From Acidobacteriota bacterium (GTDB lineage: Bacteria; Acidobacteriota; Terriglobia; Terriglobales; Acidobacteriaceae): a stretch of DNA of 64,000 nucleotides. The stretch spans positions 124,001-188,000 of the forward strand of contig JACPYL010000001.1 of assembly GCA_016196065.1 (NCBI GenBank), in the 5' to 3' direction. The notes below the pieces were generated by a model that saw only the letters and a list, made by a program, of their open reading frames with translations, had not been told where the DNA came from and did not search any database. Positions 58,115 through 64,000 of the stretch are shown here, piece by piece. The translations under genes and the position numbers were made by a program. How positions within the stretch are numbered: the stretch's first letter is position 1; each line of letters starts with the position of its first letter.

Positions 58115-58522
58115 CTACCACTCTGAGTACACGGTCCCATCACTGGCGACGCGACTCGAACCGCTGTGGACGCCAAAGATGCCGGGGTCGGTTTGCTCCA
58201 GCGACATGATGGAATCGTCTTCGTCTGGAACCCAGGTGTCTTCGCGTCCGGTGATGTCATCGGGAATAGTCCGGATATATCCGGCCTGCTTGAGGTCTTG
58301 CAGTGAAGTGGGCGCCTTGTGCTTGTCCAGCGTGTACTGGACAATCGAGTCGTTGAGTGTCCGCAGGTTCTGCCGCAGGTTGTCTTCGCGCGCGCGATTG
58401 ATACTGGCGCTGTAATTCGGTATCGCAATCGCCAGCAGGATCAGGATGATGGTCATCACCACCATCATCTCCAGCAGCGTAACGCCGCGCTCCCCTTGCT
58501 TCGGCAGTAATCGTATTTCCAC
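58115..58522 (-). CDS. Type II secretion/type IV pilus-like pseudopilin, third of three
   Basis: 135 residues from GTG 58522, one nt after the preceding stop; a longer frame exists upstream but overlaps the second pseudopilin. The class III leader is short (VEIRLLPKQGERG) followed by VTLLEMMVVMTIILILLAIAIPNY, cleaved before Val by prepilin peptidase. The C-terminal domain (DITGREDTWVPDEDDS ... DPGIFGVHSGSSRVASDGTVYSEW) is GspG-like and clearly related to the second pseudopilin, including the motif in which GspG binds calcium. Confidence 0.85.
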   Translation of the reverse strand: MEIRLLPKQGERGVTLLEMMVVMTIILILLAIAIPNYSASINRAREDNLRQNLRTLNDSIVQYTLDKHKAPTSLQDLKQAGYIRTIPDDITGREDTWVPDEDDSIMSLEQTDPGIFGVHSGSSRVASDGTVYSEW

Positions 58523-58523
58523 G

Positions 58524-58931
58524 TTAGTGCGTCCAGGTTGAATAAACGGTCCCATCCGTCGCGGTGTCATTCGAACCGCTATGCACGGACCCAATGCCGG
58601 GTTCGTCCGGATTCCAGGCGTGCTGCGGATCTTCCGGCTCCGTCACCCAGGTGTCGGGGCGTCCTGTGATGTCCTCGGGAATGTACTTCAGATACCCGGC
58701 CTGAACCACGTCATCGAGAGTCTGCGGGGCTTTCTTCTTGTCGAGCGAATACGTTTCGACCACCTTGTTGAGCGTCGCCACATTCGAGTGCAGTTTGGCT
58801 TCTCTTGCACGCACTATCGCTCCGCTAAACATCGGCAACGCAATCGACATCAGGATGAGCATCAGGGCGATGACCACCACCATCTCGATCAGCGTAAAAC
58901 CGCGCGCATGAGTTCTGGGTGTGATCTTCAT
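58524..58931 (-). CDS. GspG-like major pseudopilin, second of three
   Basis: 135 residues. Leader MKITPRTHARG followed by FTLIEMVVVIALMLILMSIALPMF. The periplasmic part contains DITGRPDTWVTEPEDPQHAW and PGIGSVHSGSNDTATDGTVYSTW, the GspG-type C-terminal loop. Its start codon abuts the stop of the first pseudopilin gene, so translation is coupled. Pseudopilins assemble a short periplasmic filament that pushes substrate through the secretin. It is closely similar to the third pseudopilin, indicating tandem duplication. Confidence 0.88.
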   Translation of the reverse strand: MKITPRTHARGFTLIEMVVVIALMLILMSIALPMFSGAIVRAREAKLHSNVATLNKVVETYSLDKKKAPQTLDDVVQAGYLKYIPEDITGRPDTWVTEPEDPQHAWNPDEPGIGSVHSGSNDTATDGTVYSTWTH

Positions 58932-59420
58932 CTACCAGTCCTTATATTTCGTGTCATCCAATGCCGTGCCCTGTGACTTGCTGTAGACGTCAAACACATT
59001 CTGACCTCCCCATGAATCGGAGGTCGGATCGTCTTGCGTAGAACGCATGCCCCATTCCGGCTTGCCAGTCATGGGATCAATCGGGATCTTGCGCAAGAAC
59101 TTTAGCTTCTTGCCGCCGACATCGACTCCCGTGACCAGGGTTTCAAGGTCCGGCGGATACTGGTCGCTTCCGACTTTGGTTTGAAATGCGCCCCGGGCAG
59201 CGGCGTCGTAGTAACGGTCAATCGCGTCCCGCAACATCCACAAGTCCGCGTGCAACTCGCGTTCGCGCTCCCGCTGAACCGAGGCCCGAAACAATGGAAC
59301 CGCCATGCCCGTCAGGATCAGCAGAATCGCAGTTGCAACGATCAACTCGATCAGCGTGAAGCCACGCTGCAGACGGGCATCGCGAACAACCGATTTATGC
59401 CGATGAGGGAATGAAGTCAT
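58932..59420 (-). CDS. GspG-like pseudopilin, first of three
   Basis: 162 residues from ATG 59420; an alternative ATG at 59444 adds eight residues. The leader ends DARLQRG, followed by FTLIELIVATAILLILTGMAVPLF. The C-terminal region (DQYPPDLETLVTGVDVGGKKLKFLRKIPIDPMTGKPEWG ... WGGQNVFDVYSKSQGTALDDTKYKDW) is longer than in the other two and has the GspG-like DPxTG...W and terminal loop. It is the first pseudopilin after the secretin gene. Confidence 0.85.
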   Translation of the reverse strand: MTSFPHRHKSVVRDARLQRGFTLIELIVATAILLILTGMAVPLFRASVQRERERELHADLWMLRDAIDRYYDAAARGAFQTKVGSDQYPPDLETLVTGVDVGGKKLKFLRKIPIDPMTGKPEWGMRSTQDDPTSDSWGGQNVFDVYSKSQGTALDDTKYKDW

Positions 59421-59508
59421 CGCCGAACTCGCATGGATCGACATCGTATTTAGCCAAACAGTTTCCCGGCAAGGCAGAGACCAGGGAACACAAGTTCGCT
59501 GCGATCGC

Positions 59509-61821
59509 TCATTGCACCGTAACGGCAGCCTGCGCTCCACTCATCGCAATGGCTTGCATCGCAGGATCGCGTGCACCACCCCGCGTGATGGTCAATTGAG
59601 ACTGTCCGGGCGCCTTGGCCATGAAGGTCAGCGTCACCACCGCGCCTTGACCCGAGACTCCGCCCGCCCCCGGTGGCCGGGTCGCCGTGACCTGCAACGT
59701 TCCCGTCGATGGATCGTCGCGATGGACGAGCGCGACCGCTTGTCCGTCTTGCGACAGGAACCCGCCGTTCGAAACGTTCACCACCTGCAACTGGTTGGCG
59801 TCGTAGTTGAGCTGAAGCGGAACGGAATACACGTTTTGCCCGCCCGACACCATCACATTCACCGTAAATGTGGCGCCTTTCGCTTGCGTCAACAGGGGCG
59901 GATCAAACAGGAATGAGCCCGCCGCTCCAGTTTCGGTAGAAGGCGTCTGTTGTGCCGGGGGCGCAGCCTGAGCGGTTGGCGCAGGAGCCTGCTGCATTGG
60001 TTGTTGCTGCGCCGGAGCACTGGGTGCTGGCGCTGGCACTGGCGCTGGCGATGCCACAGGCGCGGCCGGCTTGCTGCCACTGCGACGCAACTCCAAAGCA
60101 TTCGCCGTTCCCACATCGAGCATGTCGAGGTTGGAACGCGATGCCTCCGGTCCGCGAATGATATGCGGGATCAGCACAAACACGATCTCGTTCTCGCGAT
60201 GCTCGGTATTGGTCTGAGAAAAGAAATACTTCAGCAGGGGGATGTTCGCCAGTCCCGGAATCCCGCTCAACGACTTTGTCTGTTGATCTTCCAGGATGCC
60301 GCCCAGCAGGTTGACTTCGCCGTCCTTGAGCCGAATTTCGTGTTCGATCTTGCGCTGACCGATGACCGGCTGGTCGATGCCGCCAATGTTCACTCGCGAC
60401 GTTACGGCGGAAATATCAAGCGACATTTTCAACGTGACTTCCCGGCCCGCATGCACGCGCGGAGTGATGTCGATATTCACGCCGACGTCGAGGTACTGAA
60501 ACTGTGTATTGACCAGCGGATTGACGCCAACGCCGCCGATGCCCGGCTGGAACGAACCAGTTGCGACTGGGACGCGGTCGCCAATCTTCAACGTTGCCTT
60601 CTGCCCGTCCAATGCTCGAATCTGCGGATTCTGAATGAGTTTGGTGTTGCTGTCGCTCAGCAACGCCGTAGCCGTGGCCGCTGGAATCGTGACCTGAAAA
60701 TCAGTCGCATCCAGGTTAGCCAGCCGGTTTAAGTTAATCCCATTCGACGAACTGCTGCTCGTGCCCGTACCGGTCCCGGTACCGGTGCCCGTGTTGGTAC
60801 TGATGTTGGGTTGCAACTGCACCGTGGCGCTGGTCGGCGGACTGATGCCGAGATTGTGCATCTTGTCGCGACTGACTTGCATGACCGCGACTTCCACCAC
60901 CACTTCCGGTTTCGCCTTGTCGAGATCGTCAACGAGTTTCTGCGCCAACGCCATCTGGTCGGGAGTTCCGCGAACCACGATTGCGCCTTGCGAAGGCAAC
61001 TGCTGAATACGGCTCACCTCGAGGATGGTGCGCATCGCATTGACGACGTCCTGCAACTCGGTGGGCTGGGAAAGATTCGATAAGTAAAAAGTTTTGATTA
61101 CGTTTTGTTCCAGCTCTTTCCGCTTGGCAGGATTGTCTTGCGCTACAAATATCGTGTTGGGCGTTACGGGACGCCAGAAAGTCTTGGTTTCGAACGAGAC
61201 GACCTCGAGCGCATCTTCCAGCGTGACACCATTCAATTCAATGCGCACACGGCGTCCGGTGTAATCGGGATCAAACAGGACGTTGATGCCGGCCAGCTTC
61301 CCGATCGTCTCGTAAATCACCTTCGTATCTTCCGTGAGTTTTAGAGTGATCGGAACGTTCGCTATCGGAGTAAGTTCTACTGGCCCCTGGGCGGAATCCA
61401 GGCGGCGACGCAAAGCACTCGCTCCCGCCGACGCCTGCGGCTGGGGCCCCTGCGACTCGCGGAGCATCTGCTGGGTTCGGCGAAGTTCTTGTTGCGCGAT
61501 GAAAGATGAAGGGTCGATCTCAGCTGCCCTTTGAAACTCGGCCAGAGCTTCCTCAAGCTTGCCTGCGTCCCGCATCACTTGCCCGCGGTGCACGTGCGAT
61601 GCGGCAGACAGGAACTTCGTACGCTCATAGGACGCGCGGTATTTCAGGTCTTTCGGCTTGAGGTTGTAGGCTTGCTTGTAGAAGTCGTAAGCCTGTTCGT
61701 AATTCTGGCGGGCTTCCGCGTCGGAACCTTTTTCATACAGCGTCTTGGCCTGGTCGGCATAGGTGACGAGGCTGACGCACAGAAGCGTTACGAACAGAGC
61801 CGGACGTATGAGGCGTGTCAT
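59509..61821 (-). CDS. Secretin (GspD/PilQ-type) with N-terminal TPRs and C-terminal cohesin domain
   Basis: 770 residues from ATG 61821, with GAGGA ~9 nt upstream and a signal peptide (LIRPALFVTLLCVSLVTYA); the frame is open further upstream without a signal. Domains: TPR repeats (~25-120), STN/N-domains (~165-330: PITLKLTEDTKVIYETIGKLAGINVLFD, then VVRGTPDQMALAQKLVDDLDK), a low-complexity Gly-Thr/Ser stretch, the secretin barrel (~400-570: VNLLGGILEDQQTKSLSGIPGLANIPLLKYFF), a Pro/Ala-rich linker and a C-terminal cohesin-type domain (~635-770: GATFTVNVMVSGGQNVYSVPLQLNYDANQLQVVNV). It forms the outer-membrane channel for the pseudopilins encoded next. The cohesin domain is unusual for classical GspD. 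Confidence 0.9.
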   Translation of the reverse strand: MTRLIRPALFVTLLCVSLVTYADQAKTLYEKGSDAEARQNYEQAYDFYKQAYNLKPKDLKYRASYERTKFLSAASHVHRGQVMRDAGKLEEALAEFQRAAEIDPSSFIAQQELRRTQQMLRESQGPQPQASAGASALRRRLDSAQGPVELTPIANVPITLKLTEDTKVIYETIGKLAGINVLFDPDYTGRRVRIELNGVTLEDALEVVSFETKTFWRPVTPNTIFVAQDNPAKRKELEQNVIKTFYLSNLSQPTELQDVVNAMRTILEVSRIQQLPSQGAIVVRGTPDQMALAQKLVDDLDKAKPEVVVEVAVMQVSRDKMHNLGISPPTSATVQLQPNISTNTGTGTGTGTGTSSSSSNGINLNRLANLDATDFQVTIPAATATALLSDSNTKLIQNPQIRALDGQKATLKIGDRVPVATGSFQPGIGGVGVNPLVNTQFQYLDVGVNIDITPRVHAGREVTLKMSLDISAVTSRVNIGGIDQPVIGQRKIEHEIRLKDGEVNLLGGILEDQQTKSLSGIPGLANIPLLKYFFSQTNTEHRENEIVFVLIPHIIRGPEASRSNLDMLDVGTANALELRRSGSKPAAPVASPAPVPAPAPSAPAQQQPMQQAPAPTAQAAPPAQQTPSTETGAAGSFLFDPPLLTQAKGATFTVNVMVSGGQNVYSVPLQLNYDANQLQVVNVSNGGFLSQDGQAVALVHRDDPSTGTLQVTATRPPGAGGVSGQGAVVTLTFMAKAPGQSQLTITRGGARDPAMQAIAMSGAQAAVTVQ
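60755..60800. repeat. Low-complexity (Gly-Thr)n-coding repeat inside the secretin gene
   Basis: Imperfect hexamer repeat of ACCGGT/CCCGGT units on the plus strand; the minus-strand gene reads alternating Gly-Thr followed by five Ser. Slippage could vary the linker length. Confidence 0.6.
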
Positions 61822-62048
61822 TGAAAACGGTCCTCTGTAAAATCTTTCTCGCGGGTGACTACCGCCGCTCGTTGGGCTCCCAGCGGCGAGGAGCGGACTG
61901 GTGCTCCAGACGGCCGTCACGCGTGAAAAATACCGGAAAATCGGATTATAGCATCGCCTCAACTTAGTCCCGAAGTGATTGGTACGTCGATGTTTACACT
62001 CATTGGTCCCTGTCCTTTCAGGTACGGGTCGCCGGTCTTGAATCCAAC

Positions 62049-62150
62049 GTCACAGGTCGCGCGTCTCAGATGTGAGGAAACCCGGGCTTCGGCATCGGAA
62101 ACGGGTTGGCTTTTCCTGTCATCTAAGACCTGTGACCTGAGACCGAAAAC
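62049..62150. repeat. Palindromic intergenic element, diverged copy
   Basis: GTCACAGGTC (62049-62058) pairs with GACCTGTGAC (62127-62136). The right arm TCTAAGACCTGTGACCTG resembles CCTAAGACCTGACACCTG at 58092-58109. The 358-bp gap between the divergent secretin and smpB genes contains this element and otherwise nothing I can identify. Confidence 0.65.
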
Positions 62151-62179
62151 TGATTCTCTGATACTTTCTTTTCAGTAGT

Positions 62180-62707
62180 ATGACTCGACAGAACACTCAT
62201 CAAACGCGTCCCACCCCAGAGAAAAATCCCCGCCGCGAGCCCACCGCGTCTGGGGATCGCGATGCCGCTGTCAACAGGAACGCTAGCCACAACTATTTCT
62301 TGCTCGACAAATTTGAGGCAGGAATGGTTCTTACTGGCACCGAAGTCAAGGCCATCCGCGATGGCATGGCTAATTTGAAAGACTCCTACGGCCTGATCAA
62401 GGACAACGAACTCTGGTTGCTGAACTGCCACATCAACCCATACGAACACGGCAGTTACACCAACCACGCGGCCACGCGCACTCGCAAACTGCTGGTTCAT
62501 TCAGAAGAGATCAAGAAGCTGATTGGGAAGACCCAGCAGAAGGGTCTAACCCTGATTCCCACTCGCATGTACTTCAAGAACGGCCGCGTGAAAATCGAAC
62601 TGGCTCTGGCTCGCGGAAAACAGCAGTGGGACAAGCGTGAAACCGAACGCCGCCGAACGGCTGACAAAGAGGCGCGGGAAGCCATTGTACGAAGCCGGAA
62701 GAGCTGA
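62180..62707 (+). CDS. smpB: SsrA-binding protein
   Basis: 175 residues. It binds tmRNA and delivers it to stalled ribosomes for trans-translation. After a charged N-terminal extension (~30 residues), HNYFLLDKFEAGMVLTGTEVKAIRDGMANLKDSYGLIKDNELWLLNCHINPYEHGSYTNH is the conserved oligonucleotide-binding core, and the C-terminal basic tail (WDKRETERRRTADKEAREAIVRSRKS) includes the DKR motif that mimics the codon-anticodon contact. The ssrA gene itself was not found in the adjoining sequence. Confidence 0.95.
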   Translation: MTRQNTHQTRPTPEKNPRREPTASGDRDAAVNRNASHNYFLLDKFEAGMVLTGTEVKAIRDGMANLKDSYGLIKDNELWLLNCHINPYEHGSYTNHAATRTRKLLVHSEEIKKLIGKTQQKGLTLIPTRMYFKNGRVKIELALARGKQQWDKRETERRRTADKEAREAIVRSRKS

Positions 62708-62961
62708 CTAGGCCCACTGTTTTCGCCTGTACTGTGAAAACAATTGCGACGTTGCCGCACCTCTAAGTCACTCCAATTTCCAGTCCAACTCTTGTTATCA
62801 ATACTTTCAAGATATCCCTCGCAGGGTGCTGATTTTGCGTGCTATTTGGGCGGAAGCGATGTATATACTACAAACGCTAGTAGGTGGTCTCCCCGCACCC
62901 CGTGCAGCGCTAGATGAACAAAGCAATCTCACCCCCAGCATTTTTCAACTCGGAGCGCACT

Positions 62962-64000
62962 ATGAAGAAGAGGTTCTGCCAGGCCCATTGTGCGGTGCTC
63001 TGTCTCACCGCGATGTTGTTCCTAGTTGTATCGACCCTAGCCGTCGCTCAAGCCAGCAAGGTTCAGGTGTACAAAGAACTGAAACACGACACTTCGTTGC
63101 CCTTGTCGGAACTGGTGCGCATGACGCCTGAACAGGCGAATCCGTTTTCGCCGCGAGTTCTCGATATCCTGCCGACCGGTCACGATGCACCTGCCAATTT
63201 CACGCAAGCTCCGGATGCGGCCCTGCAGGATCAAGTACTTCCTCCTGTTTCCGCAACCGTAGGCCTGAATTTTGAGGGTTTGGGACTCGGCACCCCTGGT
63301 TTCGGGATCTGCTGTGCACCGCCTGACACCAACGGAGCGGTGGGCGCGACTCAATATGTGCAGTGGGTCAATCTCTCCTTCGCGGTTTACAACAAGGCGA
63401 CCGGTGCCAAGGTGGCTGGACCAACTCCCGGCAACGCTCTCTGGGCCGGTTTTGGCGGCACATGTCAGACGGCGAACAGCGGCGATCCGATTGTGCAGTA
63501 CGACAAGATCGCAAATCGCTGGGTTCTGACTCAGTTCCAGGTCAATTCCCAACCTTTCCTGCAGTGCGTTGCTGTATCGACTACTTCGGATGCGACCGGA
63601 ACCTATAACCGCTACTCATTTTCCTTCGCCAACCAGTTCAACGACTATCCGAAGATGGGTGTATGGCCTGACGCGTACTACATCTCGTTCAACAACTTTC
63701 TGAACGGCCAGACTTTCACCGGCCCGAATGCTTGCGCGATGGATCGCAGTGCGATGCTGGCAGGTACGGCGGCTACGATTCAGTGCTTCCAGCAAGGCCC
63801 CTCCTTCAGCACCTTGTTGCCTTCCGACATGGACGGCACGATACAGCCGACCGCTGGCGAACCTGGCTTCTTCGTCGACTTCGGAGCGAATCGTCTCAAC
63901 CTCTGGAAGTTCCACGTGGACTTCGCTCACCCCGCAAATTCCACCTTCACAGGTCCAGCCGCTCTGACAGTGGCCAACTTCACCGCCGGCTGCAACCGCA
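62962..64000 (+). CDS. Large secreted protein, paralogue of the 50692 gene; 3' end outside window
   Basis: 346 residues are visible and the frame is open at the window edge. ATG 62962 follows GGAG (62952-62955). The N-terminus KKRFCQAHCAVLCLTAMLFLVVSTLAVAQ is a signal peptide. FEGLGLGTPG, PPDTNGAVGATQYVQWVNLSFAVYNKATG, GDPIVQYDKIANRWVLTQF and NDYPKMGVWPDAYYISFN correspond in order to segments of the protein at 50692, although overall similarity is moderate. Function is unknown; probably extracellular. CGCTAGTAG and CTCCCC upstream (62875-62894) recur before the paralogue. Confidence 0.8.
   Translation, partial: MKKRFCQAHCAVLCLTAMLFLVVSTLAVAQASKVQVYKELKHDTSLPLSELVRMTPEQANPFSPRVLDILPTGHDAPANFTQAPDAALQDQVLPPVSATVGLNFEGLGLGTPGFGICCAPPDTNGAVGATQYVQWVNLSFAVYNKATGAKVAGPTPGNALWAGFGGTCQTANSGDPIVQYDKIANRWVLTQFQVNSQPFLQCVAVSTTSDATGTYNRYSFSFANQFNDYPKMGVWPDAYYISFNNFLNGQTFTGPNACAMDRSAMLAGTAATIQCFQQGPSFSTLLPSDMDGTIQPTAGEPGFFVDFGANRLNLWKFHVDFAHPANSTFTGPAALTVANFTAGCNR

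Noticed and set aside
62708-62961. Search for ssrA (tmRNA) next to smpB
   Set aside because: No tRNA-like Ala acceptor domain or tag reading frame is visible in the flanking gap.

Overview
This 64 kb window looks like chromosomal DNA of an Acidobacteriota (Terriglobia-type) soil bacterium. This is inferred from gene content, not from a marker gene: kinase-TolB-like-TPR proteins, carboxypeptidase-regulatory beta-barrel proteins, PD40/TolB propellers, a GH63-type glucosidase, IPT/TIG-bearing secreted proteases, CHASE2 cyclases, FecR proteins and many multiheme cytochromes. GC content is moderately high and even, genes are densely packed with many 1-4 nt overlaps, and there is no insertion sequence, integrase, prophage or CRISPR array.

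Layout. 0-3 kb: the 3' part of a GH44 glycoside hydrolase and a phosphofructokinase with pyrophosphate-type signature residues. 3-10 kb: a UbiD-family decarboxylase, divergent from a molybdenum hydroxylase (iorAB) followed directly by a molybdate transporter (modABC). 10-14 kb: a GT39 membrane glycosyltransferase, a DUF3467 protein and a secreted propeller protein. 14-19.3 kb: an overlapping zwf-glk pair and a GH63-type glucosidase. 19.3-33 kb: the most unusual region, an electron-transfer locus. It holds a c554-like pentaheme cytochrome, a NuoE-NuoF fusion, a NuoG-like/two-cNMP-domain/four-cluster ferredoxin fusion, a b-type membrane cytochrome, a decaheme cytochrome, a second decaheme cytochrome with an LVIVD propeller, and an outer-membrane beta-barrel. 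33-37 kb: an HExxH orphan, a CHASE2-adenylate cyclase and a FecR protein. 37-41 kb: a tandem GlcG/HbpS lipoprotein, a diheme DHOR-family oxidoreductase and tRNA-Leu(UAG). 41-54 kb: a secreted S8-like protease with TIG domains, gamma-glutamyltransferase, a FabF-like synthase, a Ser/Thr kinase, a large secreted protein, an orphan cytochrome oxidase subunit III and a transglutaminase-like protein with a phosphoglycolate phosphatase. 55-64 kb: a fused E1 alpha-beta 2-oxoacid dehydrogenase, a tiny flagellar-rod-like protein, DoxX, three tandem pseudopilins behind a cohesin-bearing secretin, SmpB, and the start of a paralogue of the secreted protein at 50.7 kb.

Working together. The iorAB-modABC set pairs a molybdenum enzyme with uptake of its metal. 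The phosphofructokinase, zwf and glk form a scattered sugar-catabolism set. The 19-33 kb locus can be read as a chain from NADH through flavin and iron-sulfur proteins and a membrane b-cytochrome to periplasmic multiheme cytochromes and perhaps the outer membrane. The two cyclic-nucleotide domains in the central protein, with a class III cyclase a few genes away, suggest gating by cAMP. This reading is inference; the individual domains and motifs are directly visible.
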